From assembly GCF_963665245.1 (NCBI RefSeq), contig NZ_OY762267.1:1364001-1428000 (forward strand): DNA of 64,000 nucleotides, read 5' to 3'. Positions within the stretch are counted from its first letter, which is position 1. Every line of letters starts with the position of its first letter. The position numbers were made by a program, and so were the translations under genes. This document shows, piece after piece, positions 8,251 through 15,980 of this stretch. The stretch is from an uncultured Paludibaculum sp. (GTDB lineage: Bacteria > Acidobacteriota > Terriglobia > Bryobacterales > Bryobacteraceae). The notes under the pieces were generated by a model, which saw only the letters and a program-made list of their open reading frames with translations, was not told the DNA's origin and did no database searches.

Positions 8251-8281
8251 GCCGGAAGACCTTGTGGGCCGTTCTTCCGGC
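8251..8281 (+). terminator. Hairpin after the VCBS-repeat gene
   Basis: GCCGGAAGA (8251-8259) pairs perfectly with TCTTCCGGC (8273-8281) across a 13-nt loop, immediately after the stop codon. There is no T tract, so it may be an mRNA 3' stabiliser or a weak terminator. Confidence 0.35.
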
Positions 8282-8351
8282 CCGTAGTGCTGCGCGCGCT
8301 CTCCGGCCGCCAGAGCCCTCAGCACCCCCATGATAAGCTCGAAGGTTTACC

Positions 8352-10064
8352 ATGTTGTGGTCAAAACTGTTCATACCCACCCTCCGCGAGAGTCCCGCCG
8401 AAGCAGAAGTCGTCAGCCATCAACTCCTCCTTAGGGCGGGCTACATCCGGCAGTTGGGTGCCGGTATCTACAACTATCTCTACCTCGCCCAGCGTTCGCT
8501 GCTAAAGATCCAGCAGATCGTCCGGGAAGAGATGGATGCCATCGGCGCCCAGGAGTTCCTGCTGCCCGCCCTGAATCCAGCCGAAGTGTGGCAGGAGTCC
8601 GGCCGCTACGACGCCATGGGCGACAACATGTTCCGGCTGAAGGACCGCTTCGGCCGGCTCCTCTGCCTGGGTATGACCCACGAAGAGGTGATGACCGTCA
8701 TCGCCCGCGGCGAGTTGCGCAGCTACAAACAGCTCCCTCAAATCTGGTATCAGATCCAGACCAAGTTTCGCGATGAACCGCGCCCCAAGTCCGGCCTGCT
8801 GCGTGTGCGCCAGTTCATCATGAAAGACAGCTACTCCTTCGATCTGGCCCCCTCTGGCCTCGACGAGAGTTACGAAAAGCACCGCGCGGCCTACTGCCGC
8901 ATCTTCGACCGCTGTGGTCTCCAGTACGTGGCCGTGGAAGCGCACTCCGGCGCAATGGGCGGCAGCCAGTCGCAGGAGTTCATGGTGGCCACGGACGCGG
9001 GCGAGGACTACGTTGTCGTCTGCGAGGCAACCGGATACGCCGCGAATCTCGAGAAGGCCGTATCGCGCCCCGTCCCTCCCGCCGCACCCGATCCGGAGGG
9101 CTCTCTGAACCCCGAGGAAGTGCACACCCCGGGCCAGAAGACCATCGACGAGGTCTCTGCTTTCCTGCGTGTTCCGGCCACCTCGATCATCAAGTCGCTG
9201 GTCCTCATCGCCGACGGCAAACCGGTGGTCGCACTGATGCGTGGTGACCATCAATTGAGCGAAACCAAGTTCCAAACCGCAATGGGTTGCGCCGAATTCC
9301 GTCCGGCCTTTCCTGAGGAGATGCGCACATTGATGGGCGCCGATGCGGGCTCGCTGGGACCAGTGGGCCTGACGAACGTCCACATGATCGCCGACCACTC
9401 GCTGGAAGGCCGCCACAACATGGTGGCCGGAGCCAACAGGGACGACTACCACCTCTTGAATGTCACGCCGGGCGAGGACTTCGCCGTCGAGTATCACGAC
9501 CTGCGCCAGGTGACCGAGGGCGACACCGAACTCGAAACCGGCGCGCCGCTGCGCATTCTCAAGACGATGGAGATCGGGCACATCTTCAAGCTCGGCTACA
9601 AATACTCGCACTCGATGGGGCTGAACGTTCTGGATCAGAATGGCGTGGAAACGCCCGTCATCATGGGCAGCTACGGCATCGGCATCGAGCGTGTGCTGTG
9701 CGGCGCGGTGGAGCTCTACGCGGACTCGAACGGCATCTGCATGCCGGTATCCATCGCGCCCTTTGAAGCTGTGATCACGCCGGTGAAATCGTCTGACCCG
9801 GCCTTGGCCGCCGCCAGCCGGCAGGTGTACGAAGAGTTGAAGAAGCTGAACGTCGACGTGCTCTATGACGACCGCGATCTGAGCCCCGGTGTGAAGTTCA
9901 AGGATGCTGACCTGGTGGGCATCCCCTATCGCGTGGTCGTCGGCAAAAAGCTACCGCAAGGCATCGTGGAACTGGCCGAACGGCGCACCGGCATCAAGTC
10001 GGAAGTGGCGCTGACCGAGGTGGCGGCGATGGTCGCGGCGAAAGTGAGCGCGGCAAAACAATGA
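8352..10064 (+). CDS. proS: Proline-tRNA ligase (bacterial type with editing domain)
   Basis: Charges tRNA-Pro with proline. The 570 residues match the bacterial ProS layout: class II catalytic core with motif 1 in the first ~80 residues, motif 2 FRDEPRPKSGLLRVRQF at ~139-155, a YbaK-like editing insertion at ~225-385 (HTPGQKTIDEVSAFL, VALMRGDHQLSETK) that deacylates Ala-tRNA-Pro, motif 3 GSYGIGIERVL, and an anticodon-binding C-terminus (VDVLYDDRDLSPGVKFKDAD). GAAGG lies 8 nt before the ATG. Its TGA overlaps the start of the aminotransferase gene by four bases, so the pair is co-translated. Confidence 0.98.
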   Translation: MLWSKLFIPTLRESPAEAEVVSHQLLLRAGYIRQLGAGIYNYLYLAQRSLLKIQQIVREEMDAIGAQEFLLPALNPAEVWQESGRYDAMGDNMFRLKDRFGRLLCLGMTHEEVMTVIARGELRSYKQLPQIWYQIQTKFRDEPRPKSGLLRVRQFIMKDSYSFDLAPSGLDESYEKHRAAYCRIFDRCGLQYVAVEAHSGAMGGSQSQEFMVATDAGEDYVVVCEATGYAANLEKAVSRPVPPAAPDPEGSLNPEEVHTPGQKTIDEVSAFLRVPATSIIKSLVLIADGKPVVALMRGDHQLSETKFQTAMGCAEFRPAFPEEMRTLMGADAGSLGPVGLTNVHMIADHSLEGRHNMVAGANRDDYHLLNVTPGEDFAVEYHDLRQVTEGDTELETGAPLRILKTMEIGHIFKLGYKYSHSMGLNVLDQNGVETPVIMGSYGIGIERVLCGAVELYADSNGICMPVSIAPFEAVITPVKSSDPALAAASRQVYEELKKLNVDVLYDDRDLSPGVKFKDADLVGIPYRVVVGKKLPQGIVELAERRTGIKSEVALTEVAAMVAAKVSAAKQ

Positions 10065-11173
10065 GCGTCGACTGGCCCGCGATCCGAGAGCTCTACCCCG
10101 CCCTGCGCGACCGGACGTTTCTGAACACGGCGACATTCGGCCAACTATCCCGGCTCACCGTCGAAGCCATGACGCGCCACTTCCAGCACCGCGACGAACT
10201 CGCGTGTTCCGACTTTCTGGGCTGGTTTGAAGACCACGACCGTCTCCGTGAAAAGCTCGCCCGTCTCATCCGTGCCGAAGCGTCCGACATTGCGTTCCTG
10301 CCCAACTCGAACGCCGGCCTGGCGATTCTCATGCACAGCATCGACTGGCGCGAAGGCGACGAGATCCTCACGCTGGAAGGCGAGTTCCCAAATAACATCT
10401 ACGCGCCTGCTTATCTGTCAAGTCGCGGCGTGAAACTGGTGGAAGCGCCGTGGCCTGCCCTGCTGGAGTCCATCAGCGAACGCACGCGGTTGGTGGCAGT
10501 GAGCAGTGTGAACTACACCACCGGCTTCCGGGTCCCCTTGGACCAACTCTCAGCCGCATTGCAGGGGCGGGACATCCGGCTCTATGTCGACGCCACGCAG
10601 ATGTTGGGTGCCGTACGCTTCGATTTCTCCTCCATCCAGCCCGATGTTCTGGCAGTGAACTGCTACAAGTGGATGCTGGCGCCCAACGGAGTCGGCTTCA
10701 TGGCGGTGCATCCCCGGCAGCGCGCTCGCATGGAGCCGCTGGCCATCGGCTGGCGCAGCCATCACGACTGGCGCAACGTCGACAACCTGCACCTGGGCAC
10801 ACCCGTCCTGGTCGACACATCCGAGAAGTACGAAGGTGGCATGCTGCCTTCCGCCCTGCTCTATGGCCTGGAAGCCAGTGTCGACCTGATGCTCGAACTC
10901 GGCCCGCAAACCATCGAAGAGAGAGTGCTCGACCTGGCGTCGAAGACGCGCTCGGCTCTGCGGTCAACTGGCGCGGAACCGCTGCCCTTCGATAACACGG
11001 CCATCGTGGCCGCGCGCCTGCCCGGCCGTGACGCCAGCGTCGTGGCACGAGCCTTGAAGCAGAAGGGCGTGCTCGTGTCCGCGCGCCATGGATTGCTACG
11101 GGTCTCCACCCATTTCTATAACGACGAGCAGGATATCGAACAACTGATCGACTCGCTGAAGTCGTCAACCTGA
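10061..11173 (+). CDS. Class V-fold PLP-dependent aminotransferase/desulfurase-like enzyme
   Basis: A 370-residue fold-type I enzyme of the class V aminotransferase/cysteine desulfurase family. The Schiff-base lysine is K203 in NCYKWMLAPNG, preceded by the cofactor-binding aspartate D177 in YVDATQ. There is no obvious catalytic cysteine loop of IscS/SufS, so it resembles the isopenicillin-N epimerase-like or kynureninase-like branch of unknown substrate. Its ATG sits inside the proS stop (ATGA). The proS coupling gives no direct metabolic hint; handling of an amino acid analogue is speculation. Confidence 0.9.
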   Translation: MSVDWPAIRELYPALRDRTFLNTATFGQLSRLTVEAMTRHFQHRDELACSDFLGWFEDHDRLREKLARLIRAEASDIAFLPNSNAGLAILMHSIDWREGDEILTLEGEFPNNIYAPAYLSSRGVKLVEAPWPALLESISERTRLVAVSSVNYTTGFRVPLDQLSAALQGRDIRLYVDATQMLGAVRFDFSSIQPDVLAVNCYKWMLAPNGVGFMAVHPRQRARMEPLAIGWRSHHDWRNVDNLHLGTPVLVDTSEKYEGGMLPSALLYGLEASVDLMLELGPQTIEERVLDLASKTRSALRSTGAEPLPFDNTAIVAARLPGRDASVVARALKQKGVLVSARHGLLRVSTHFYNDEQDIEQLIDSLKSST

Positions 11174-11213
11174 AACATACGAGAGGTCCGCATCGCGCGA
11201 GAATAGACCTGAC

Positions 11214-11948
11214 ATGCTGCTGCCCTTCGCTCTGTTCGCATTCTGGATGGCGGCTCCGCCGCAACCCATCTCCGTCACGCCCTTGGAAGGAACCACGCAC
11301 CACGTACAAGGCATCGTAGTGGACGGCCCGTCGCTTTGGGTCACCAGCGTCGACCGCCTGGCGAAGAAGGGCTTCCTCTACGAGTATGAGCGAGCCACCG
11401 GCAAACGCCTCCGCTCCGTCGAGGTGCAGCAGGGCAGCATGTTTCATCCGGGTGGATTTGACATGGACGACGACTCTCTCTGGATCCCCGTGGCCGAATA
11501 CAAACCCCACGGCCGCACGGTCATTCAGCGCCGCTCCAAGCAGACACTGGAAGTGCTGTCCAGCTTCACTGTGGACGATCACATAGGCTGTCTCACACTC
11601 ATCGAAGGGCACTTGATCGGCGGTAACTGGGACGCGCGCAAGTTCTACGAGTGGACCTTCGAGGGCCGCTTCCTCAGCGTCCGCGACAATCCCAACGCCA
11701 GCCACTACCAGGAGATCAAGTACCGCTATGGAGCCTTGATGGCTTCCGGCGGAGTGGTCCATTGGCTGGACCCCGAAGAGTTGGAACCCCTCCGCACCTA
11801 CACGTTGGGCCGGACAGACCGCAACGTGCCCTATACGAATGAGGGCATGGACTTTCGGGACGGCAAGCTCTACCTGTTACCCGAAGACAGCCCCAGCCGC
11901 CTGTTTGTCTTCGATCCGGAACTGGTCTACGAGCCCGCCCACCCATAG
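11214..11948 (+). CDS. Exported DUF6454-like beta-propeller protein
   Basis: A 244-residue protein with a short hydrophobic leader (MLLPFALFAFWMAAPP) and a body of strand repeats such as HHVQGIVVDGPSLWVTSVDR and GCLTLIEGHLIGGNWDARKF, matching my recollection of the DUF6454 family. It is probably a periplasmic or extracellular propeller. It lies 40 bp after the aminotransferase and may share its transcript. Function is unknown. Confidence 0.78.
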   Translation: MLLPFALFAFWMAAPPQPISVTPLEGTTHHVQGIVVDGPSLWVTSVDRLAKKGFLYEYERATGKRLRSVEVQQGSMFHPGGFDMDDDSLWIPVAEYKPHGRTVIQRRSKQTLEVLSSFTVDDHIGCLTLIEGHLIGGNWDARKFYEWTFEGRFLSVRDNPNASHYQEIKYRYGALMASGGVVHWLDPEELEPLRTYTLGRTDRNVPYTNEGMDFRDGKLYLLPEDSPSRLFVFDPELVYEPAHP

Positions 11949-12121
11949 ACTCGCCGCAAAATACCGAACGGACGGTAGCAACGGACCTTCTCCGCGGCAC
12001 GCCTATACCTGTGTCAGAAGCGGTAAAACAATCCGCGGTGCGAGACAAGGTACGGTCGCCAGGCGCTTGAGCCGTCGGCCACTCTGCAACCAGTCCGCCG
12101 CGTCGAAGAAAGGAACCGTCA

Positions 12122-12652
12122 ATGAAACTCAATCACTCGTTGTGTGCCTGTACACTGACCGCCGCCCTGGCGATCGCCCCCACGACGGTCATGGCTGCGT
12201 CCAACGTGGCTGAGAACATGATGAAGGACGCCAGCGCGGCATCGGCCCGTATCTGCGATGACGCCCAGGCTCTCTCCATGGCCGCGCCGGACTCCAGTCT
12301 GAGCCATCAGGGAGAGGCCGCGCGCCTGGCGAGCATCAAGCTCTCCGTCCAACAGATTTCCGAGGATGTCGCCCATCTGAATCTCTGGAGCAACCTGGAG
12401 TCCACTCCAGAGCAGAAGGCGGTACGCGAGTCTAACCCATTGCTGAAAAGCCTGGCGGAGGAAACCACCGGGGCCATCCAATTCCTCAACGATCACAACG
12501 CCAGCACCCTCTTCCAACCTGAGTATCGGGAGCACCTCCAGAGGATCTCCCAGGATGCGTCTCAAATACGCGCGCTCTTTCGCGAGTCCACCAGGCTGAA
12601 TGCGTTGAGCCACAAAGCCGCCCACCTGCGTGAGCAACTCAGCCATTCATAG
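12122..12652 (+). CDS. Exported helical protein of unknown function
   Basis: A 176-residue protein: signal peptide about residues 1-24 (LCACTLTAALAIAPTTVMA), then almost uninterrupted amphipathic helices (ICDDAQALSMAAPDSS, NALSHKAAHLREQLSHS). AAAGGAA precedes the ATG. The 173 bp upstream contain no other gene, and a strong terminator follows, so it is monocistronic. I do not recognise the family; a periplasmic stress or coating protein would fit, without direct evidence. Confidence 0.8.
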   Translation: MKLNHSLCACTLTAALAIAPTTVMAASNVAENMMKDASAASARICDDAQALSMAAPDSSLSHQGEAARLASIKLSVQQISEDVAHLNLWSNLESTPEQKAVRESNPLLKSLAEETTGAIQFLNDHNASTLFQPEYREHLQRISQDASQIRALFRESTRLNALSHKAAHLREQLSHS

Positions 12653-12680
12653 TCTGAACCATTCCGAGCCGTACCTCCCA

Positions 12681-12718
12681 AGCAGGTCCCGGTCACCATC
12701 CGGGACCTGCTCATTTTT
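12681..12718 (+). terminator. Intrinsic terminator after the helical exported protein
   Basis: AGCAGGTCCCGG (12681-12692) pairs perfectly with CCGGGACCTGCT (12700-12711) over a 7-nt loop and is followed by CATTTTT. Confidence 0.9.
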
Positions 12719-12777
12719 GACCGAAAACCTACACGATTCAGAGAGAGCGCGCGTCAGGGTAAGCAGGAGAATTCTGC

Positions 12778-13314
12778 ATGAAGCTCACGTCCCTGATGCT
12801 CTGTGCTCTTTGTTCGGCTGCCTTGGCGCCCGCCCAGGACAGGCCCGATCCAACGGTTTACCGGGTCGAATTCCAACTGCGGGATGGCGGCGACAAAGCC
12901 GCACCGATCGTGCGGCGCTACTCCATGCTGATGGACCCCTCGGGTAAGGGAAGCTTCCGTCTGGGGCAGCGCGTACCTTACTCCACTGGCGCCGTACAGG
13001 CTGTAAGCAGCGGAGGGCAACCGACTCCGCTCGTCTCGACGCAGTTTCAATATGCCGAGGTTGGCGTCAATATCGACTGCCGCCTGCGCGAAACCGGAAC
13101 AAAAGTTGCCCTGAATTCCGACCTGGAAATCAGCACCGTCACCGCTCCGGATAAAGGCTCTACGTCCAATCCGCTGATGCCGACAATTGGATCAATGCGG
13201 CTCTCGGTGGCCGCTGTGTTGACGCCCGGCAAACCGACTTCCGTCGCCTCCATCGACGATCCGGTAACCCATCGCAAGTTCGAGGTCGAAGCCACCGTAA
13301 CAAAGGTGAATTGA
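12778..13314 (+). CDS. Exported hypothetical protein
   Basis: A 178-residue protein with a signal peptide (LMLCALCSAALAPAQ) and a beta-rich body: VYRVEFQLRDGGDKA, GSFRLGQRVPYSTG, FQYAEVGVNIDCRLRE. That order resembles secretin-associated or TonB-linked outer-membrane beta proteins commonly seen in Acidobacteria, with no assignable activity. AGGAGA precedes the ATG. It stands between a terminator and the ABC transporter pair. Confidence 0.8.
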   Translation: MKLTSLMLCALCSAALAPAQDRPDPTVYRVEFQLRDGGDKAAPIVRRYSMLMDPSGKGSFRLGQRVPYSTGAVQAVSSGGQPTPLVSTQFQYAEVGVNIDCRLRETGTKVALNSDLEISTVTAPDKGSTSNPLMPTIGSMRLSVAAVLTPGKPTSVASIDDPVTHRKFEVEATVTKVN

Positions 13315-13374
13315 CCAGAAGTCAAAGGAACACTCCGCGCAGCGCCGGAGTCTAATCGCGGCGGAGGGTCAGAA

Positions 13375-14139
13375 TTGCTCGAGCTCCGCGGCCTCACAAA
13401 ACGCTTTAGCGGGATCCCCGCCGTCGATGGTGTCAGCTTCACCGCGCTGCCAGGACAAGTGACCGGTTACCTGGGCCCCAACGGCAGCGGCAAGTCCACG
13501 ACAGTCAAGATGATCACCGGCCTGCTCGAACCGAGCGAAGGCCGGATTCTCTGGTGCGGCGCGGATGTCCGGGCGGATCTGCCGGCATTCCAGGCCGTCC
13601 TTGGGTATGTACCGGAGGAACCGTACCTTTACCCGCATCTGACCGGGGCGGAGTACCTGGAACTCACCGGAGAACTCCGCCTCATTCCGCGCCAGCGTCT
13701 CTGGATTAAGATCGAAGCCTTTCTGCGGGAGTTCGGCCTTTGGGAGGATCGTTACACCGCCATCGCCTCTTATTCCAAGGGCATGCGCCAGAAGGTCCTG
13801 CTCGCCGCCGCCCTGATGCACGACCCTGCCCTGGTGATTCTCGACGAGCCCTTCTCGGGCCTCGATGTCCATTCCGCGTTGGTTCTACGACGTCTCATCC
13901 AGACACTGGCCGAGACGGGAAAGACGGTCCTCTTCAGCTCGCACGAGTTGGAAACCGTGGAACGCGTATGCAGCCGCGTCGTCATCCTGCACAAGGGGAA
14001 GACCGTGGCCAACGACTCCGTGGAGAATCTCCGCGGCCTGATGGAACTGCCTAACCTCGAAGCTATCTTCACGCAGTTGGCCCTGCGGCAGGACCCCGAT
14101 GAGATGGCCACGCGGTTGGCCGAGGCTATGCGGCAATGA
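13375..14139 (+). CDS. ABC transporter ATP-binding protein
   Basis: A 254-residue ATPase of the ABC-2/drug-export (CcmA-like) class. Walker A is LGPNGSGKSTT near residues 35-45, the signature region is YSKGMRQKVLLAAAL, Walker B is LVILDEPFSGLD and the switch histidine is in FSSHELE. The signature reads YSKGMRQ instead of LSGGQ, common in this subclass. The start is TTG 13375 after GGAGGG. The stop overlaps the permease start (ATGA at 14136-14139), so the two form one exporter. Substrate unknown. Confidence 0.93.
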   Translation: MLELRGLTKRFSGIPAVDGVSFTALPGQVTGYLGPNGSGKSTTVKMITGLLEPSEGRILWCGADVRADLPAFQAVLGYVPEEPYLYPHLTGAEYLELTGELRLIPRQRLWIKIEAFLREFGLWEDRYTAIASYSKGMRQKVLLAAALMHDPALVILDEPFSGLDVHSALVLRRLIQTLAETGKTVLFSSHELETVERVCSRVVILHKGKTVANDSVENLRGLMELPNLEAIFTQLALRQDPDEMATRLAEAMRQ

Positions 14140-15845
14140 GCCGGCCCACCACACGCGCGGAACAGGTCCGATTCAACCGCCTGGTGCGTCACTTCGTCCA
14201 TCGTTTCGTCGATCACGAACTCGTGGCCGCAGGTGGTGAACTGCACCAGGTGTTTGTCACCGCCATTGCACTGCTGGGCGGCTTCGGCTTCACACTCACC
14301 CTCATCCTCTGCGCCCGTCACTTCTTTCTCTCCGAGAAGCTCTCACAAGCCACCCGCCAGGCAATTCTCGCCTCAGATCAGATGACCCTGCTGCTCCTGA
14401 TCATGGCTGCAACCGGCTTCTTCGTCGTGCTGGGTTGGGATGCCTTGTTCACTGACCGTCGAGACGCCTTCATCCTCGGATCTCTGCCCATCCCCACGCG
14501 CGTCATCTTCGAAGCCAAGCTCTACGCCATCCTGCTCTTCTTCTTCCTGCTCGTAACGGCGATGCAGATATTCCCAGCCATTCCCTTGCCCGTCGTGATG
14601 TTTCCTGGACACATGATCCGTGGAATCGGCGTTCAGGCGTTTGTACTCACCGCGGCCGCGGGCTTTATTTTCTTTGGCGCCATGGCCCTGCAAGGCGTCC
14701 TACTCGCCTTATTGAGCTATGCAAGGTTCCGCCAGATCTCCGCGCTCCTGCAGATCTGCACCCTGCTCGCGTCTTTCGGTGTTGTCTTTCTCACACCGGA
14801 CCTGGCGCATGCCGTCGGCGGCGCAGTGAACTGGACCTATTGGCTACCTTCCTATTGGTTCCTCGCTCTTTGGCAAGGGATGATGGATCAGCCGCCGTTG
14901 CTGGATTCCGGGCTGGCGGCGCGCGCCCTGTGGAGCCTGTCTGCTGCCGCGTCCATCGCCTTCCTCACGTTCGCCGGCGGTTATCGCCGCGCCATGCGCA
15001 AGGCCGTCGAAGGCCAGGAGGAAGCGCCAGCCGGCCCCGGACCCATCCACCATGCCCTCCGCAAGCTGCTCAATTTCGCGCTGTTGCGCGATCAACGGGA
15101 GAGCGCCATCTTCTGGTTCACCTGGCGCACCATCTCCCGTCATCGGGGCCACCGTCTGCTACTCGCCGTCTATATCGGGCTGGGCCTCTCGTGGGTGCTG
15201 ACGGAAGCGTCGAACATGACCAACTCCGGCTTCACCGCCCGCTCGCTGCGGCCCGACCCCGTCACTTGCACCATTCCCTTGGATCTCGCGTTCTTCCTCC
15301 TGGCCGGGTTGCGTGTGTTGTTCACCTTGCCCGTCGAGCTGCGCGCCAATTGGATGTTCCGTCTTACGGCCGGCGAACGGCCACCCGCCGTGGAATCGGG
15401 TACTCGCAAATTCCTGATCTTTGCCGTCATTGTGCCGCTCGCGCTGTTGGCATTGCCTGTCTATTTGCAGGCCTGGGGCTGGCGAAATACGCTGCTCCAC
15501 ACGTGGTTCTACGCTCTGGAGACCGCACTTCTGCTGGAAATCCTCATGCGCCAGTTCCACAAAATCCCCTTTACGTGCTCCTGGTTGCCGGGCCAGGCGA
15601 ACCTCAAAGTACGGCTCGGCGTGTACTTCATCCTCTTCGGGTTCATCTCGTCCATGGCCGGGGTCCTGGAGGCCGGCATCCTCACAAATTTCCGTCCGCA
15701 GCCCGCTATCTGGTTCAGCACCATACTCTTGGCGTTCACCGCCTGGTACCGCTGGCGGCGGCATCAATTCTCGCAGGAGCCCTGGGCCATCACGTTTGAG
15801 GAGTTGCCCGATGTCGCTGTTCGGGGACTCAATCTGGCACGCTAA
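14136..15845 (+). CDS. ABC exporter permease subunit (integral membrane)
   Basis: A 569-residue polytopic protein with about a dozen hydrophobic segments (for example LLLIMAATGFFVVLGW, AVIVPLALLALPVYLQAW and FILFGFISSMAGVLEAG). Coupling to the ATPase by an ATGA overlap shows it is the membrane partner. The size and helix distribution suggest a fused permease carrying both membrane halves. I do not recognise a named family. Confidence 0.85.
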   Translation: MSRPTTRAEQVRFNRLVRHFVHRFVDHELVAAGGELHQVFVTAIALLGGFGFTLTLILCARHFFLSEKLSQATRQAILASDQMTLLLLIMAATGFFVVLGWDALFTDRRDAFILGSLPIPTRVIFEAKLYAILLFFFLLVTAMQIFPAIPLPVVMFPGHMIRGIGVQAFVLTAAAGFIFFGAMALQGVLLALLSYARFRQISALLQICTLLASFGVVFLTPDLAHAVGGAVNWTYWLPSYWFLALWQGMMDQPPLLDSGLAARALWSLSAAASIAFLTFAGGYRRAMRKAVEGQEEAPAGPGPIHHALRKLLNFALLRDQRESAIFWFTWRTISRHRGHRLLLAVYIGLGLSWVLTEASNMTNSGFTARSLRPDPVTCTIPLDLAFFLLAGLRVLFTLPVELRANWMFRLTAGERPPAVESGTRKFLIFAVIVPLALLALPVYLQAWGWRNTLLHTWFYALETALLLEILMRQFHKIPFTCSWLPGQANLKVRLGVYFILFGFISSMAGVLEAGILTNFRPQPAIWFSTILLAFTAWYRWRRHQFSQEPWAITFEELPDVAVRGLNLAR

Positions 15846-15980
15846 GCAGCATCCCTTCCGCCTTGTATAGTAACCTCTGAGCTGAGATTACTTTATCGTT
15901 CCGTCACCGAGGGAGGGGAACTCTGCTGTCGTTCACCGGGAATTCGTCGACACGCCGCGTCCGGACCTGGAGATTCTCTC

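Noticed and set aside
8502..9611. 369-codon minus-strand frame
   Set aside because: Antisense to proS; long antisense frames are common in GC-rich DNA.
10698..11762. 354-codon minus-strand frame
   Set aside because: It spans two real plus-strand genes and their gap; composition is typical of a shadow frame.
14840..15799. 319-codon plus-strand frame
   Set aside because: Shifted frame within the ABC permease gene, lacking membrane segments.
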